Assembly: GCF_000175195.1 (NCBI RefSeq)
Contig: NZ_ACQL01000055.1
Coordinates: 62,001 to 126,000, forward strand
Direction of reading: 5' to 3'
Origin: Actinobacillus minor NM305
GTDB lineage: Bacteria > Pseudomonadota > Gammaproteobacteria > Enterobacterales > Pasteurellaceae
DNA: 64,000 bases
Shown: positions 42,867-51,041 of the stretch, piece after piece
How positions within the stretch are numbered: position 1 is the first letter of the stretch
Layout of the letters: each line of letters opens with the position of its first letter
The notes under the pieces: generated by a model
Seen by the model: the letters and a program-made list of their open reading frames with translations, nothing else
The model's database searches: none
Told to the model about the DNA's origin: nothing
Made by a program: the position numbers and the translations under genes

Positions 42867-43179
42867 CAAACCCAATCAACGCCACATCATCAGCAATCAC
42901 AATCGGGCGCTTAATTAAGGTTGGCTGTTCGTTTAACACCTTTAATGCCAGCTCTTTGTTAAGATTATTTTTAATCTCATCATCAAGCCCACGCCAAGTG
43001 GTGCTACGTTTATTGACTAAGTTTTCCCAGCCAAATTTCTCTGCCATTTCAGCTAGCCAAACAGGATCTAAGCCATCAACACGGTAGTCGTGAAGCTGTG
43101 GGTTTAGGCTGTTATCTGCAAGCCATTTGATCGCTTTTTTCACAGTATCACAATTTTTAATGCCGTAGATTTTTGTCAT
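42835..43179 (-). CDS. ArsC/Spx-family reductase-like protein (YffB type)
   Basis: 114 residues with the thioredoxin-fold ArsC core: Y-G-I-K-N-C-D-T-V-K-K-A at the N-terminus with one Cys, V-N-K-R-S-T-T-W-R later, and K-R-P-I-V. This matches the YffB subgroup, which sits next to dapE in enterics as it does here. It is probably a glutathione-dependent thiol reductase rather than a true arsenate reductase. Confidence 0.88.
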   Translation of the reverse strand: MTKIYGIKNCDTVKKAIKWLADNSLNPQLHDYRVDGLDPVWLAEMAEKFGWENLVNKRSTTWRGLDDEIKNNLNKELALKVLNEQPTLIKRPIVIADDVALIGFDEKEYAQAFK

Positions 43180-43301
43180 TTTACCTTCCTTTTTTTATTC
43201 ATATTCATTACCAGTAACACGTTGTTAGACAGGTTTATTGAAAAATATCAAATTGTTACATTCTAAGAATTAATTTTCCAGCTCTTTTTGTATTTTATAC
43301 C

Positions 43302-43772
43302 CTAAATCAATGAAGCCTTTTTAAATAGAATTACTGTAAATACCCCTATAAGAAACCATATAATTGGAAATACTAGAAAAAATGTGGGGAAAGACATTTT
43401 TTTCTGATAAATCATATTGCATATAACCCAATGTAATAAGATTATAATGATAAAATGCTCACTATACTCTGGCTCTAACAAACTTAATAACACGATAGCG
43501 AAAAAGACGCTACTCAAAATATTGACTAGATATTCTCTATAATCATCTTTCAATTTAAAAATAAAGATTAACATAGAAAAAAAGATGAGATGAATAGGAT
43601 AATTATAAGATAGCAGTCCAGATATTATAATAAGAAATAAAAATACTAAGGATCTATACTTGAAAAAAGTTAGTAAGTAGCTTATTAGTATAATGACAAA
43701 AGACATCAATCCAATATGTTCAAAGAGATAGCTAAAGCACCTAAAACATATAATTAGATTTAACAACAACAT
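43302..43772 (-). CDS. Polytopic membrane protein of unknown function
   Basis: 156 residues, nearly all hydrophobic, with about five membrane helices and only one charged stretch (K-L-K-D-D-Y-R-E). It is very AT-rich and starts 12 bases after the gene above it, so both probably share one transcript. I recognise no family. The basic C-terminus (F-K-K-A-S) suggests a cytoplasmic end. Confidence 0.55.
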   Translation of the reverse strand: MLLLNLIICFRCFSYLFEHIGLMSFVIILISYLLTFFKYRSLVFLFLIIISGLLSYNYPIHLIFFSMLIFIFKLKDDYREYLVNILSSVFFAIVLLSLLEPEYSEHFIIIILLHWVICNMIYQKKMSFPTFFLVFPIIWFLIGVFTVILFKKASLI

Positions 43773-43784
43773 AAAATTTCTCTT

Positions 43785-44213
43785 TTAGAATAAGTAGTTC
43801 TCTAATAAGTTGTATGCTTCTGCAACCCCATTTTCTTTACAATAAAAATTACCAGATAAAATATTATTTTCATAAGAGCCAAAAATCATATTGTATTGAA
43901 CGATTATTTTTTCTAAGTTTTTATCGTAAAGTATAAATGTATTATGACCTAAAATATTTTCAGGGTATATATATGAATATATGTTGATATTAGGGTATTT
44001 ATTATTTATAGCTCTTAGTCTATATTCTTTTCCATAGAAATTCATTCTTGGCTGATATAAATTTCTATTTTTTATAAGAAAAGGGTTATCAATAAATTTG
44101 CTTTCAAGTATAGGATAAGATATCCATTTAGTATCTTTTAATAATTCACTAACACCCGACAATTCTCTCCACTCTTTAGGGGTTAAAAAACTTCTATTTC
44201 TTTGCCTTCCCAC
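43785..44213 (-). CDS. Hypothetical soluble domain, possibly the frameshifted C-terminal part of the next gene
   Basis: 142 residues with a GTG start and no ribosome binding site. It starts inside the preceding small membrane gene. The domain has mixed alpha/beta character (P-K-E-W-R-E-L-S-G, H-N-T-F-I-L-Y-D-K-N-L-E-K-I-I-V-Q-Y-N, C-terminal N-G-V-A-E-A-Y-N-L-L-E). I recognise no family. A single added T in the T6 tract near 44190 would join it to the gene at 44183-44347, giving one membrane-anchored protein. Confidence 0.5.
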   Translation of the reverse strand: MGRQRNRSFLTPKEWRELSGVSELLKDTKWISYPILESKFIDNPFLIKNRNLYQPRMNFYGKEYRLRAINNKYPNINIYSYIYPENILGHNTFILYDKNLEKIIVQYNMIFGSYENNILSGNFYCKENGVAEAYNLLENYLF

Positions 44214-44347
44214 ATTTTACAACGAATAGGTGTAACTACAAGTACTATTATCATTTGGAGAAATACGGATAAGAATAATCCAAGGAAGATATAACAAAAT
44301 CGATGTTTAAAAAAATTCTGTTTTAACTTATCCAAAAGACTATTCAT
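44183..44347 (-). CDS. Small single-helix membrane protein (possible N-terminus of a split gene)
   Basis: 54 residues from the ATG at 44347, which follows GGAGAG. A basic N-terminus (K-L-K-Q-N-F-F-K-H-R-F) precedes one membrane helix (Y-I-F-L-G-L-F-L-S-V-F-L-Q-M-I-I-V-L-V-V). The frame ends G-K-E-I-E-V-F then TAA at a T6 tract, and the next frame continues L-T-P-K-E-W-R. It is either a short membrane protein or the broken 5' part of a gene of about 185 codons. It lies about 60 bases after folP. Confidence 0.45.
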   Translation of the reverse strand: MNSLLDKLKQNFFKHRFCYIFLGLFLSVFLQMIIVLVVTPIRCKMWEGKEIEVF

Positions 44348-44408
44348 CACAATATCTCTCCACCATTTCTTAGACACTTGTCTGAGATAGTAAGTTTTAC
44401 TTTACTTT

Positions 44409-45254
44409 TTATTCACATTCATTCATCGCTTGCCACACTTTCAACGCGTCAGCGGTTTCCGCCACATCGTGAACTCGCACGATCTTCGCTCCATTTTGCA
44501 CCGCGAGCAATGCCCCAGCGATACTGCCTGCGACACGTTGATCGACAGGTTTATTGATCACATTGCCGATCATTGACTTACGGGAAAGCCCAGCCAACAC
44601 AGGATAGCCTGAAGCCACAAAGGCGTTTAGATGTTTTAGCAGTTGATAATTATGTTGCACCGTTTTACCAAAACCAAAGCCGACATCTAAAATAATATGC
44701 TCTTTGGGAATGCCAGCCATTGTGCAAGCAAAAATGCGTTGGTTGAGAAAATCTGCGACTTCTTCCACCACATCATCATATTCAGGATTTTGTTGCATAT
44801 TTTGCGGTGTGCCTTGCATATGCATTAAACAAACAGGCAAGCCTAATTCTACGGCAGTTTCTAGGGCATTCGGCTCTTGTAACGCACGAATATCATTGAG
44901 AATATCCGCCCCAACTAAGGCTGATTGACGAAACACTTCCGCCTTTGAGCTATCCACCGAAATCAAACAATCAAACCGTTTGCGAACCGCTTCAACTAAC
45001 GGCACAACCCGTTCCAACTCTTGCTCAAGAGTAACGATTTCCGCATTCGAACGGGTGGACTCACCACCAATATCAATAATATCCGCCCCATCATTGAGCA
45101 TTTTTTCCACTTGAAACAAGGCTTTATCAAGGGTAAAAAATTTGCCCGAATCGGAGAATGAATCAGGGGTAAAATTCAAAATCCCCATAATTTTGGGGGA
45201 AGTGAGATCTAATAAGCGGTCAGATCCTTGGAAATTTTTGTAATTTATTTGCAT
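44409..45254 (-). CDS. folP: Dihydropteroate synthase
   Basis: 281 residues. Motifs M-G-I-L-N-F-T-P-D-S-F-S-D-S-G, D-I-G-G-E-S-T-R-S, L-D-V-G-F-G-F-G-K and G-L-S-R-K-S-M-I-G are all present. It joins p-aminobenzoate to the pterin precursor of folate and is the sulfonamide target. No obvious resistance insertion is seen in the loops. folP is often followed by glmM; here it is flanked by unknown small genes. Confidence 0.97.
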   Translation of the reverse strand: MQINYKNFQGSDRLLDLTSPKIMGILNFTPDSFSDSGKFFTLDKALFQVEKMLNDGADIIDIGGESTRSNAEIVTLEQELERVVPLVEAVRKRFDCLISVDSSKAEVFRQSALVGADILNDIRALQEPNALETAVELGLPVCLMHMQGTPQNMQQNPEYDDVVEEVADFLNQRIFACTMAGIPKEHIILDVGFGFGKTVQHNYQLLKHLNAFVASGYPVLAGLSRKSMIGNVINKPVDQRVAGSIAGALLAVQNGAKIVRVHDVAETADALKVWQAMNECE

Positions 45255-45281
45255 TATTTATCTCTTAATAAAATTGACGTA

Positions 45282-45857
45282 TTACTTTGTAATTACGCTA
45301 ATACTTTTATAATGAATATAATTACCTAGAAGAGATTGTCTTTTAGTAATAGAAACTTTTGATGAAACATTTACTCTTTCATATAATGCTCTATTTTCTA
45401 TAGTTTCTTTTCCAAATTCATTAGAGTTTACACTCACATAATAATATGTCTTTGCATGTTTTCCTGATGAATGATAAATTTCTTTATCGTAAACATCTGC
45501 AGTATAAAAGACATTTTTCCCAAATCTATAAGTATACTCATAAGATATTATTGGCATAACTAAAATAGCAAATGCAGCAGGAGCAGCAAGAGAGCCTAGA
45601 ATATTACTAAATAAAGAATACTCCTCTAAGTTTTTCTCATGCTCTTCTTGCTTTTTCTTGGAAAAATATCTTTTTTTCTCTAGCTCTTTATGAGATCTAT
45701 ATCCTTTAATAACATCTTTTATAAGGATAGGTAAAATAAGGACATAAGAAATAGCGAAATAAATTATTTTATAATTTGTTTCTATTTCATAACGATGATC
45801 TACAAATGAAAAATAAATCAAAAATGAAATAGCTATTATAGGAATAGCCTTTTTCAT
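45282..45857 (-). CDS. Membrane protein of unknown function
   Basis: 191 residues: two N-terminal helices (about 4-20 and 30-50), a charged Lys/Glu cytoplasmic segment (E-L-E-K-K-R-Y-F-S-K-K-K-Q-E-E-H), a third helix (about 88-108). A C-terminal periplasmic beta-rich part follows (K-T-Y-Y-Y-V-S-V-N-S, V-S-S-K-V-S-I-T-K-R-Q-S-L-L-G). The domain order is similar to DUF3592-like proteins but I cannot assign it. It is AT-rich relative to folP and rluC on either side, with 27 and 23 base gaps. Confidence 0.55.
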   Translation of the reverse strand: MKKAIPIIAISFLIYFSFVDHRYEIETNYKIIYFAISYVLILPILIKDVIKGYRSHKELEKKRYFSKKKQEEHEKNLEEYSLFSNILGSLAAPAAFAILVMPIISYEYTYRFGKNVFYTADVYDKEIYHSSGKHAKTYYYVSVNSNEFGKETIENRALYERVNVSSKVSITKRQSLLGNYIHYKSISVITK

Positions 45858-45880
45858 TATTTTTCTCCAGCTCTATTCTA

Positions 45881-46843
45881 TTACTTCTCCGCTCTCAGCT
45901 TCGCCAACACGGCCTTTAGTTGTTTATCCAACGGTGCTGTCACAACCATTTCTTCGCCCGTTTTCGGGTGAACAAAGCGAATGGAATGAGCGTGTAAAAA
46001 TAGGCGGTTTAAACCCGCTTGTTGCATTTTTTGGTCAAATTCACGGTCGCCGTATTTGTCATCAAGGGCAATCGGGTGTCCTGCGTATTGAGTATGTACA
46101 CGGATTTGGTGCGTTCTACCTGTCACAGGCGAAGCCTTGACTAAAGTCGCTGTCGGATAACGTTCTTCAATCACAAATCGAGTTTCGGACGGTTTGCCTT
46201 CTTCGCTCACTCGTACAATGCGTTCGCCACTGGCTAATTCGTTTTTCAATAGCGGTGCTTTAATCACTTTAACGTGCGATTGCCACTGCCCACGTACGAG
46301 TGCAAGATAATCTTTCTGTACAACTTTCTCACGCAATTGTTCGTGCAAATTACGCAATACGGAACGTTTTTTCGCCACTAATAATAGCCCCGAGGTATCT
46401 CGGTCGATACGGTGTACCAACTCTAAAAAACGGGCTTGTGGGCGTAACGCTCGTAAGGCTTCAATCACACCGAAACTCAAACCGCTACCACCGTGAACAG
46501 CAATGCCGGACGGTTTGTTAATCACTAACATCACATCATCTTCATAAAGAATTTGATGTTCAAGTTCGGCGACTTTGTTGAGTTTAGTCGAAATCGGGGC
46601 TTCATTTTTTTCTGCCACACGCACAGGCGGAACTCGTACAATATCGTCTGCTTGCAACTTATATTCGGGTTTAATCCGCCCTTTGTTCACTCGCACTTCG
46701 CCTTTACGCACAATGCGGTAAATCAGGCTTTTTGGCACGCCTTTGAGCTTGGTGAGTAAGAAGTTATCCAAACGTTGTCCGGCTTCATCATCGCTGATGG
46801 TAAAAAATTGCACGCCGGCACTAATTACTTTTTCTGTTGTCAT
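45881..46843 (-). CDS. rluC: 23S rRNA pseudouridine synthase RluC
   Basis: 320 residues: an N-terminal S4 RNA-binding domain (about 17-80, R-L-D-N-F-L-L-T-K-L) and a RluA-type catalytic domain with V-H-R-I-D-R-D-T-S-G-L-L. It makes pseudouridines 955, 2504 and 2580 in E. coli. It leads the minus-strand run to folP and is divergent from mscS. Confidence 0.95.
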   Translation of the reverse strand: MTTEKVISAGVQFFTISDDEAGQRLDNFLLTKLKGVPKSLIYRIVRKGEVRVNKGRIKPEYKLQADDIVRVPPVRVAEKNEAPISTKLNKVAELEHQILYEDDVMLVINKPSGIAVHGGSGLSFGVIEALRALRPQARFLELVHRIDRDTSGLLLVAKKRSVLRNLHEQLREKVVQKDYLALVRGQWQSHVKVIKAPLLKNELASGERIVRVSEEGKPSETRFVIEERYPTATLVKASPVTGRTHQIRVHTQYAGHPIALDDKYGDREFDQKMQQAGLNRLFLHAHSIRFVHPKTGEEMVVTAPLDKQLKAVLAKLRAEK

Positions 46844-46939
46844 TACATTACCAACATTATTTAAGGTAAAATCTTGCTTTAAATTTTAACACAAACGCCC
46901 CTGTTTCGGGGTAATTATTCATTTAAATGAGGAAATCAA

Positions 46940-47869
46940 ATGTCAGGACAAACGGCAGAAAAAGCAGCAGAAGCTGCGCAACACGTTGATGTTGTTGCGG
47001 AAACAGAAAAAGTTATCGATAAAGTAAGTTCAATGAACTTCGATACGATGCTCAATGATTGGATTATCCCCTATGGTACAAAAGTCTTACTTGCCATTGC
47101 CATTTTTGTTATTGGGAAATGGTTAGCGAAACTTATCAGTAAATTACTTGGTAAAGCGGCACTAGCTTCAACTAAAGATGAAATGCTACAAGGCTTCGTT
47201 CGCTCAATTAGCTACTTCTTATTACTTCTCATTGTTGTGATTGCTTCATTATCTCAATTAGGGATCAATACAAGCTCCCTTGTTGCGCTTATCGGTGCAG
47301 CCGGTTTAGCTATCGGTTTATCATTACAAAACTCGTTGCAAAACTTTGCAGCTGGCGTCATGTTATTGATCTTTAAACCTTTCAAGAAAGGAGATTTGAT
47401 CGAAACAGGAGGCATGAGTGGTACTGTTGAAGAAATGGGTTTATTAGTGCTAGAACTTCGTACTGGCGATAATAAAACGGTACTTATTCCAAATGGTAAA
47501 GTGTTCTCTGATAGTATCGTGAACTATTCTGACAATGAAACACGCCGTATCGACTTTATTTTTGATATTTCTTACGATGCTGATATTGCTAAAGCAAAAG
47601 CAATTGTTGCGAATATCCTAGCAAATGATTCTCGTGTATTAAAAGACCCTGCACCAGTTATTGCTGTTAGTGCTTTAGCGGCAAATAGTGTTCAGCTTGT
47701 TGTACGCCCTTGGGTAAATACATCTGATTATTGGGCAACTTATTGGGGCATTATGGAAAAGGTGAAATTAACCTTTGATGAAGCGGGCATTGCTATTCCA
47801 TATAATCAAATGGATATTCATATCACAAGCGAAGAAACTATCGCTCTTGAAAAGAAAAAATATAACTAA
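46940..47869 (+). CDS. mscS: Small-conductance mechanosensitive channel MscS
   Basis: 309 residues: a soluble N-terminus, three membrane helices (about 45-160), then the beta and C-terminal cytoplasmic domains. The pore helix G-A-A-G-L-A-I-G-L-S-L-Q-N-S-L-Q-N-F-A-A-G and the V-E-E-M-G-L-L segment are typical. It opens under membrane tension during osmotic downshift. The N-terminal extension is Ala/Glu-rich and longer than in E. coli MscS (286 residues). Confidence 0.93.
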   Translation: MSGQTAEKAAEAAQHVDVVAETEKVIDKVSSMNFDTMLNDWIIPYGTKVLLAIAIFVIGKWLAKLISKLLGKAALASTKDEMLQGFVRSISYFLLLLIVVIASLSQLGINTSSLVALIGAAGLAIGLSLQNSLQNFAAGVMLLIFKPFKKGDLIETGGMSGTVEEMGLLVLELRTGDNKTVLIPNGKVFSDSIVNYSDNETRRIDFIFDISYDADIAKAKAIVANILANDSRVLKDPAPVIAVSALAANSVQLVVRPWVNTSDYWATYWGIMEKVKLTFDEAGIAIPYNQMDIHITSEETIALEKKKYN

Positions 47870-47881
47870 TCTTAAATAAAC

Positions 47882-47935
47882 AAGCGGTTGAATTTAACAA
47901 ACATTTTGCAAAAAATCCGTTAAATTCAACCGCTT
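47882..47935. terminator. Uptake-sequence stem-loop between mscS and napC
   Basis: A perfect 17-bp stem, AAGCGGTTGAATTTAAC (47882-47898) against its complement (47919-47935), with a 20-base loop. The outer ends are uptake cores in inverted orientation. It separates the convergent mscS and nap transcripts and is followed by ACTTTTCTT in the mscS direction. Confidence 0.85.
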
Positions 47936-47953
47936 AACTTTTCTTACCAAATC

Positions 47954-48565
47954 TTATTTTGAAGAAGATTCTTTTTTCTCAATCATATCCTCAGGAATAA
48001 ATGATTTCTGAACTTTTTCCATATGTGGGAGATTGTGAGCAATCCCTTTGTGGCAGTCAATACAGGTTTTGTTTTGCTCTTGAGCCATTGCGTGCATTTG
48101 TTGTGCCACGGTTTTTTGTTGGGTAAAGTCCATATCATCGAAGTTATGGCAGTTACGACATTCTTGTGAATTATTGGCTTTCATACGAGCCCATTCACGT
48201 TCCGCCATTTCTAAACGATGTGCTTCAAACTTCTCTTTGGTATCCACTTTGCCGGTAAAATGTGCATAAACTTCCGTTGAAGCCTGAATTTTACGTTTCC
48301 ATTTTGGTAAAAATTCGTGTGGAACGTGGCAATCGGAACAGATTGCTTTTACGCCTGAACGGTTGCTAAAGTGAACAGAGGCTTGATATTCAGGCACGAC
48401 ATCGTTCATATGACAGTCAGAACAAAATTGTTCTGTATTGGTATATTCCAACCCTTTATTAAAGCCACCCCAGGCTAAAATACCACCGATTGCTGAAATT
48501 AAAATGATTGTTCCAGCCGCCATTTTGCTTGGTGTACGAAACCAATTCCAAAATTTTTTAAACAT
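47954..48565 (-). CDS. napC: Membrane tetraheme cytochrome c NapC
   Basis: 203 residues: one N-terminal membrane helix (about 17-36) and four C-x-x-C-H heme sites (C-S-D-C-H twice, C-R-N-C-H, C-I-D-C-H). It takes electrons from menaquinol to NapAB in the periplasm. Last gene of napFDAGHBC. Confidence 0.97.
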   Translation of the reverse strand: MFKKFWNWFRTPSKMAAGTIILISAIGGILAWGGFNKGLEYTNTEQFCSDCHMNDVVPEYQASVHFSNRSGVKAICSDCHVPHEFLPKWKRKIQASTEVYAHFTGKVDTKEKFEAHRLEMAEREWARMKANNSQECRNCHNFDDMDFTQQKTVAQQMHAMAQEQNKTCIDCHKGIAHNLPHMEKVQKSFIPEDMIEKKESSSK

Positions 48566-48576
48566 TGTTTTGCTCC

Positions 48577-49002
48577 TTATTTACCTTGCGTTTGGCGAAT
48601 TGTGTCAAATTTATTTTGAATAATCGGGTTTACATCTGTTTGTTGCACGTGGCATTGTAAACAGAAGTAACGGCGCGGCGAAGCACCTTCTGTGCGTTTG
48701 CCATCACGATCCATAAAATGGCTTTCAGGAATACGTGTTGCCCCCGTTGTTTGAGCTACTTCTGGCGAATGGCAACCTAAACATTGGTTGGTATTTTTGG
48801 TCACTTGCAAACCACGGATACTATGCGGCACAAGCGGTGGTTGATGAGGGAAGGTAATCGGTATATTCCCTGCATCTTTATAAGGGTTAGTAAATGCCGG
48901 CGCAACACTTTCTGCCGTACTGTTTATATCCGTTGTAACTTGCGTATTTGCCACAGCAACACCTGCAAGTGCGGTCAAAATTAAGGTTAAAATTTTTCTC
49001 AT
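48577..49002 (-). CDS. napB: Diheme cytochrome c NapB
   Basis: 141 residues with a signal peptide (ending A-V-A near 18) and two heme sites, C-L-G-C-H and C-L-Q-C-H. Small electron-transfer subunit of periplasmic nitrate reductase. It starts after a 111-base gap that holds a repeat. Confidence 0.97.
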   Translation of the reverse strand: MRKILTLILTALAGVAVANTQVTTDINSTAESVAPAFTNPYKDAGNIPITFPHQPPLVPHSIRGLQVTKNTNQCLGCHSPEVAQTTGATRIPESHFMDRDGKRTEGASPRRYFCLQCHVQQTDVNPIIQNKFDTIRQTQGK

Positions 49003-49029
49003 TGGAATTCACTCCGTTTTGATTATTTT

Positions 49030-49101
49030 TGTAGGGGCAAATCACATTTGCCCATTCACATAAATTATTTTTGGGGGGCTAATGTGATTAGCCCCTACAT
49101 T
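49030..49101. repeat. Paired inverted TGTAGGGGC element in the napH-napB gap
   Basis: Two arms in inverted orientation: TGTAGGGGCAAATCACATTT at the left, and on the right the complement of TGTAGGGGCTAATCACATTA, with an AT-rich centre. Each arm also has a small internal palindrome (GGGCAAAT...ATTTGCCC). Related elements lie at 50935-50995 and 53583-53641. Confidence 0.8.
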
Positions 49102-49113
49102 AAACATTCACGT

Positions 49114-50007
49114 TCAAATATTTTTCACATCAATCCCTTTCTCAAATCGGCTCCCAAAGGCAAAAACATTTTCAGGGCAGACGTCAATACAACGTCCGCA
49201 ACTAATGCAATCTTGGGATAACACGATTTGGCTATCTTCGGGTTTGCCGTGCAATGGTAAGCGTAGCACTTGTGGTTCAGGACATACATTGTAGCAATCC
49301 ATACAACGGTCGCAGCGATTGCGATCAACCACATTCACTTTAATCAGTGCTTTACGACCAATTAAGGCATAAGTTGCGCCGATTGGGCAAAGGTGTCCAC
49401 ACCAGCCGTGTTCGACCACTAAAAGATCAAAGAAGAACACGATTGCCGCCAACCATAGGGTTGCACCTAAACCGAATACAAAGACCCGACCGAGTGCTGC
49501 AACAGGATTGATCCATTCCCACAAAAGCGTGCCAGAAATGGCACTTCCCACCAAAATCATCGCAAGAATGGCATAACGTAGCCCTCTTGGTAATTTTGCA
49601 CTCTGGCGAATACCCAATTTTCGGCGTAACCACGCTGCCGCATCAGTTACCATATTCATTGGACAAACCCAACTACAAAAGGCTTTGGTCGCCACCAGCG
49701 CATAAAAAGCAATGATAATTAACGCCCCTAAGATCGTGCTCCATTCCGGTAAATAGCCTGTCGCAAGGCTTTCCGCAGTAATGAGCGGATCCGTTAAAGG
49801 AATAACATCAAATAATAAACTTGCGCTGTAATTCCCTTTTAAGATCCAGACATTCCAAAATGGCCCACTTAAAAACATCGCAATAATCGCTAGTTGGCTT
49901 AAACGGCGTAAAATAAGAAAGCGATAAGCTCTCCACCAGCCTAATTTCTGACGCGCTTCTAAGCCTGCATCTTGTGGGCGATTAGGCGTAGTTTTGACTT
50001 CAACCAT
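49114..50007 (-). CDS. napH: Quinol dehydrogenase membrane component NapH
   Basis: 297 residues: four to five membrane helices with two C-x3-C-P motifs (C-S-W-V-C-P, C-G-H-L-C-P) and, at the C-terminus, two 4Fe-4S ferredoxin motifs (C-D-R-C-M-D-C-Y-N-V-C-P and C-I-S-C-G-R-C-I-D-V-C-P). It forms with NapG a second quinol route to the nitrate reductase. It starts one base after the napG stop. Confidence 0.96.
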   Translation of the reverse strand: MVEVKTTPNRPQDAGLEARQKLGWWRAYRFLILRRLSQLAIIAMFLSGPFWNVWILKGNYSASLLFDVIPLTDPLITAESLATGYLPEWSTILGALIIIAFYALVATKAFCSWVCPMNMVTDAAAWLRRKLGIRQSAKLPRGLRYAILAMILVGSAISGTLLWEWINPVAALGRVFVFGLGATLWLAAIVFFFDLLVVEHGWCGHLCPIGATYALIGRKALIKVNVVDRNRCDRCMDCYNVCPEPQVLRLPLHGKPEDSQIVLSQDCISCGRCIDVCPENVFAFGSRFEKGIDVKNI

Positions 50008-50919
50008 TTACTTCACCCCTTTGATATTCAAGTCTAAGTTAGGGAAATGCTCGGCATCAGGTACCGTTGTTGATTTCGGCACATAATCTTGCGTTGCTCG
50101 GCTCGGTGTTGCCACTTTAAGGTTTGGCTGAACTTGCATTGGCTGATAAACCGGTTCATATTTGCCTTCCGGCATTTGAGCCTCAAAGGCAGGACGTAAA
50201 CCATCCGGATGTTGATCTTCCAACAACGCTTTGCCTGCATTTTGCTTTTCTTGCCAACCCAGTCGGTAATGGCGCCCTAATAAACCTTTGGCTAAATCCA
50301 TTGGAAGTACCTTAATAGCGGCTTCTTCCAACACACAGGCCTGCTCACATTTTCCACAACCTGTACAAGCATCAGAATGTACGGTTGGAATTAATTTGGC
50401 GTGAATACCTGTGCGATCATTATGAATGCGCTCAAGGGTAATCGCCTTATCCACCAAAGGACAAACACGATAACATACATCACAACGCAAGCCTTGCCAG
50501 TTCAAACAAGTTTCGTGGTCGAGCAATACCGCCAATCCCATTCTTGCGTCATCAATGTTTTTCAATTCCTCACTTAATGCCCCACTTGGACAAGCCTTCA
50601 TACAAGGAATATCCTCGCACATTTCACAAGGCTTATCACGAGCCACAAAATAAGGTGTGCCGGCTTCCATTGGTGAAAGCAAACTTGCCAAATGCAACAT
50701 ATCGTAAGGACAAGCCTGTACGCATTGACCACACCGTGTACAAGCAGCTAAGAATTCACTTTCCGGCAACGCCCCAGGGGGACGAAGTGCCACACCCTCT
50801 TTAGCATTCGCTTGGTGTTGTTGTAATCCTAAGATCACACCAACGCCACAGACACCTGCCGCTGTTCTGGTTGCATTTTTGAGAAACTGGCGGCGGTTTG
50901 GATCTAATTTCATCGTCAT
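50008..50919 (-). CDS. napG: Ferredoxin-type protein NapG
   Basis: 303 residues with a twin-arginine signal (N-R-R-Q-F-L-K-N) and four ferredoxin-type Cys clusters ([28 protein letters not shown]). Periplasmic partner of NapH. The ATG at 50913 is an equally good start, being better spaced from AGGA. Confidence 0.96.
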   Translation of the reverse strand: MTMKLDPNRRQFLKNATRTAAGVCGVGVILGLQQHQANAKEGVALRPPGALPESEFLAACTRCGQCVQACPYDMLHLASLLSPMEAGTPYFVARDKPCEMCEDIPCMKACPSGALSEELKNIDDARMGLAVLLDHETCLNWQGLRCDVCYRVCPLVDKAITLERIHNDRTGIHAKLIPTVHSDACTGCGKCEQACVLEEAAIKVLPMDLAKGLLGRHYRLGWQEKQNAGKALLEDQHPDGLRPAFEAQMPEGKYEPVYQPMQVQPNLKVATPSRATQDYVPKSTTVPDAEHFPNLDLNIKGVK

Positions 50920-50934
50920 ATCCTGCGTAATTTT

Positions 50935-50995
50935 TGTAGGGGCGAAACATTTTTCGCCCTTTCATCATTGGGGCAAATGTGATTTGCCCCTACAA
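50935..50995. repeat. Paired inverted TGTAGGGGC element in the napA-napG gap
   Basis: Left arm TGTAGGGGCGAAACATTTTT, right arm the complement of TGTAGGGGCAAATCACATTT, with a 10-base centre. The right end runs directly into an Apl-type uptake core (ACAAGCGGT) and then, 30 bases on, a Hin-type core (51029-51037, complement AAGTGCGGT). Confidence 0.8.
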
Positions 50996-51041
50996 GCGGT
51001 TAAATTTTCAAAAATTTTGCCAATTTTGACCGCACTTGCTA

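Noticed and set aside
44183-44200. Programmed -1 frameshift at the T6 tract
   Set aside because: The zero-frame codons (GTT TTT TAA) do not form a standard X-XXY-YYZ slippery heptamer and no downstream structure is seen.
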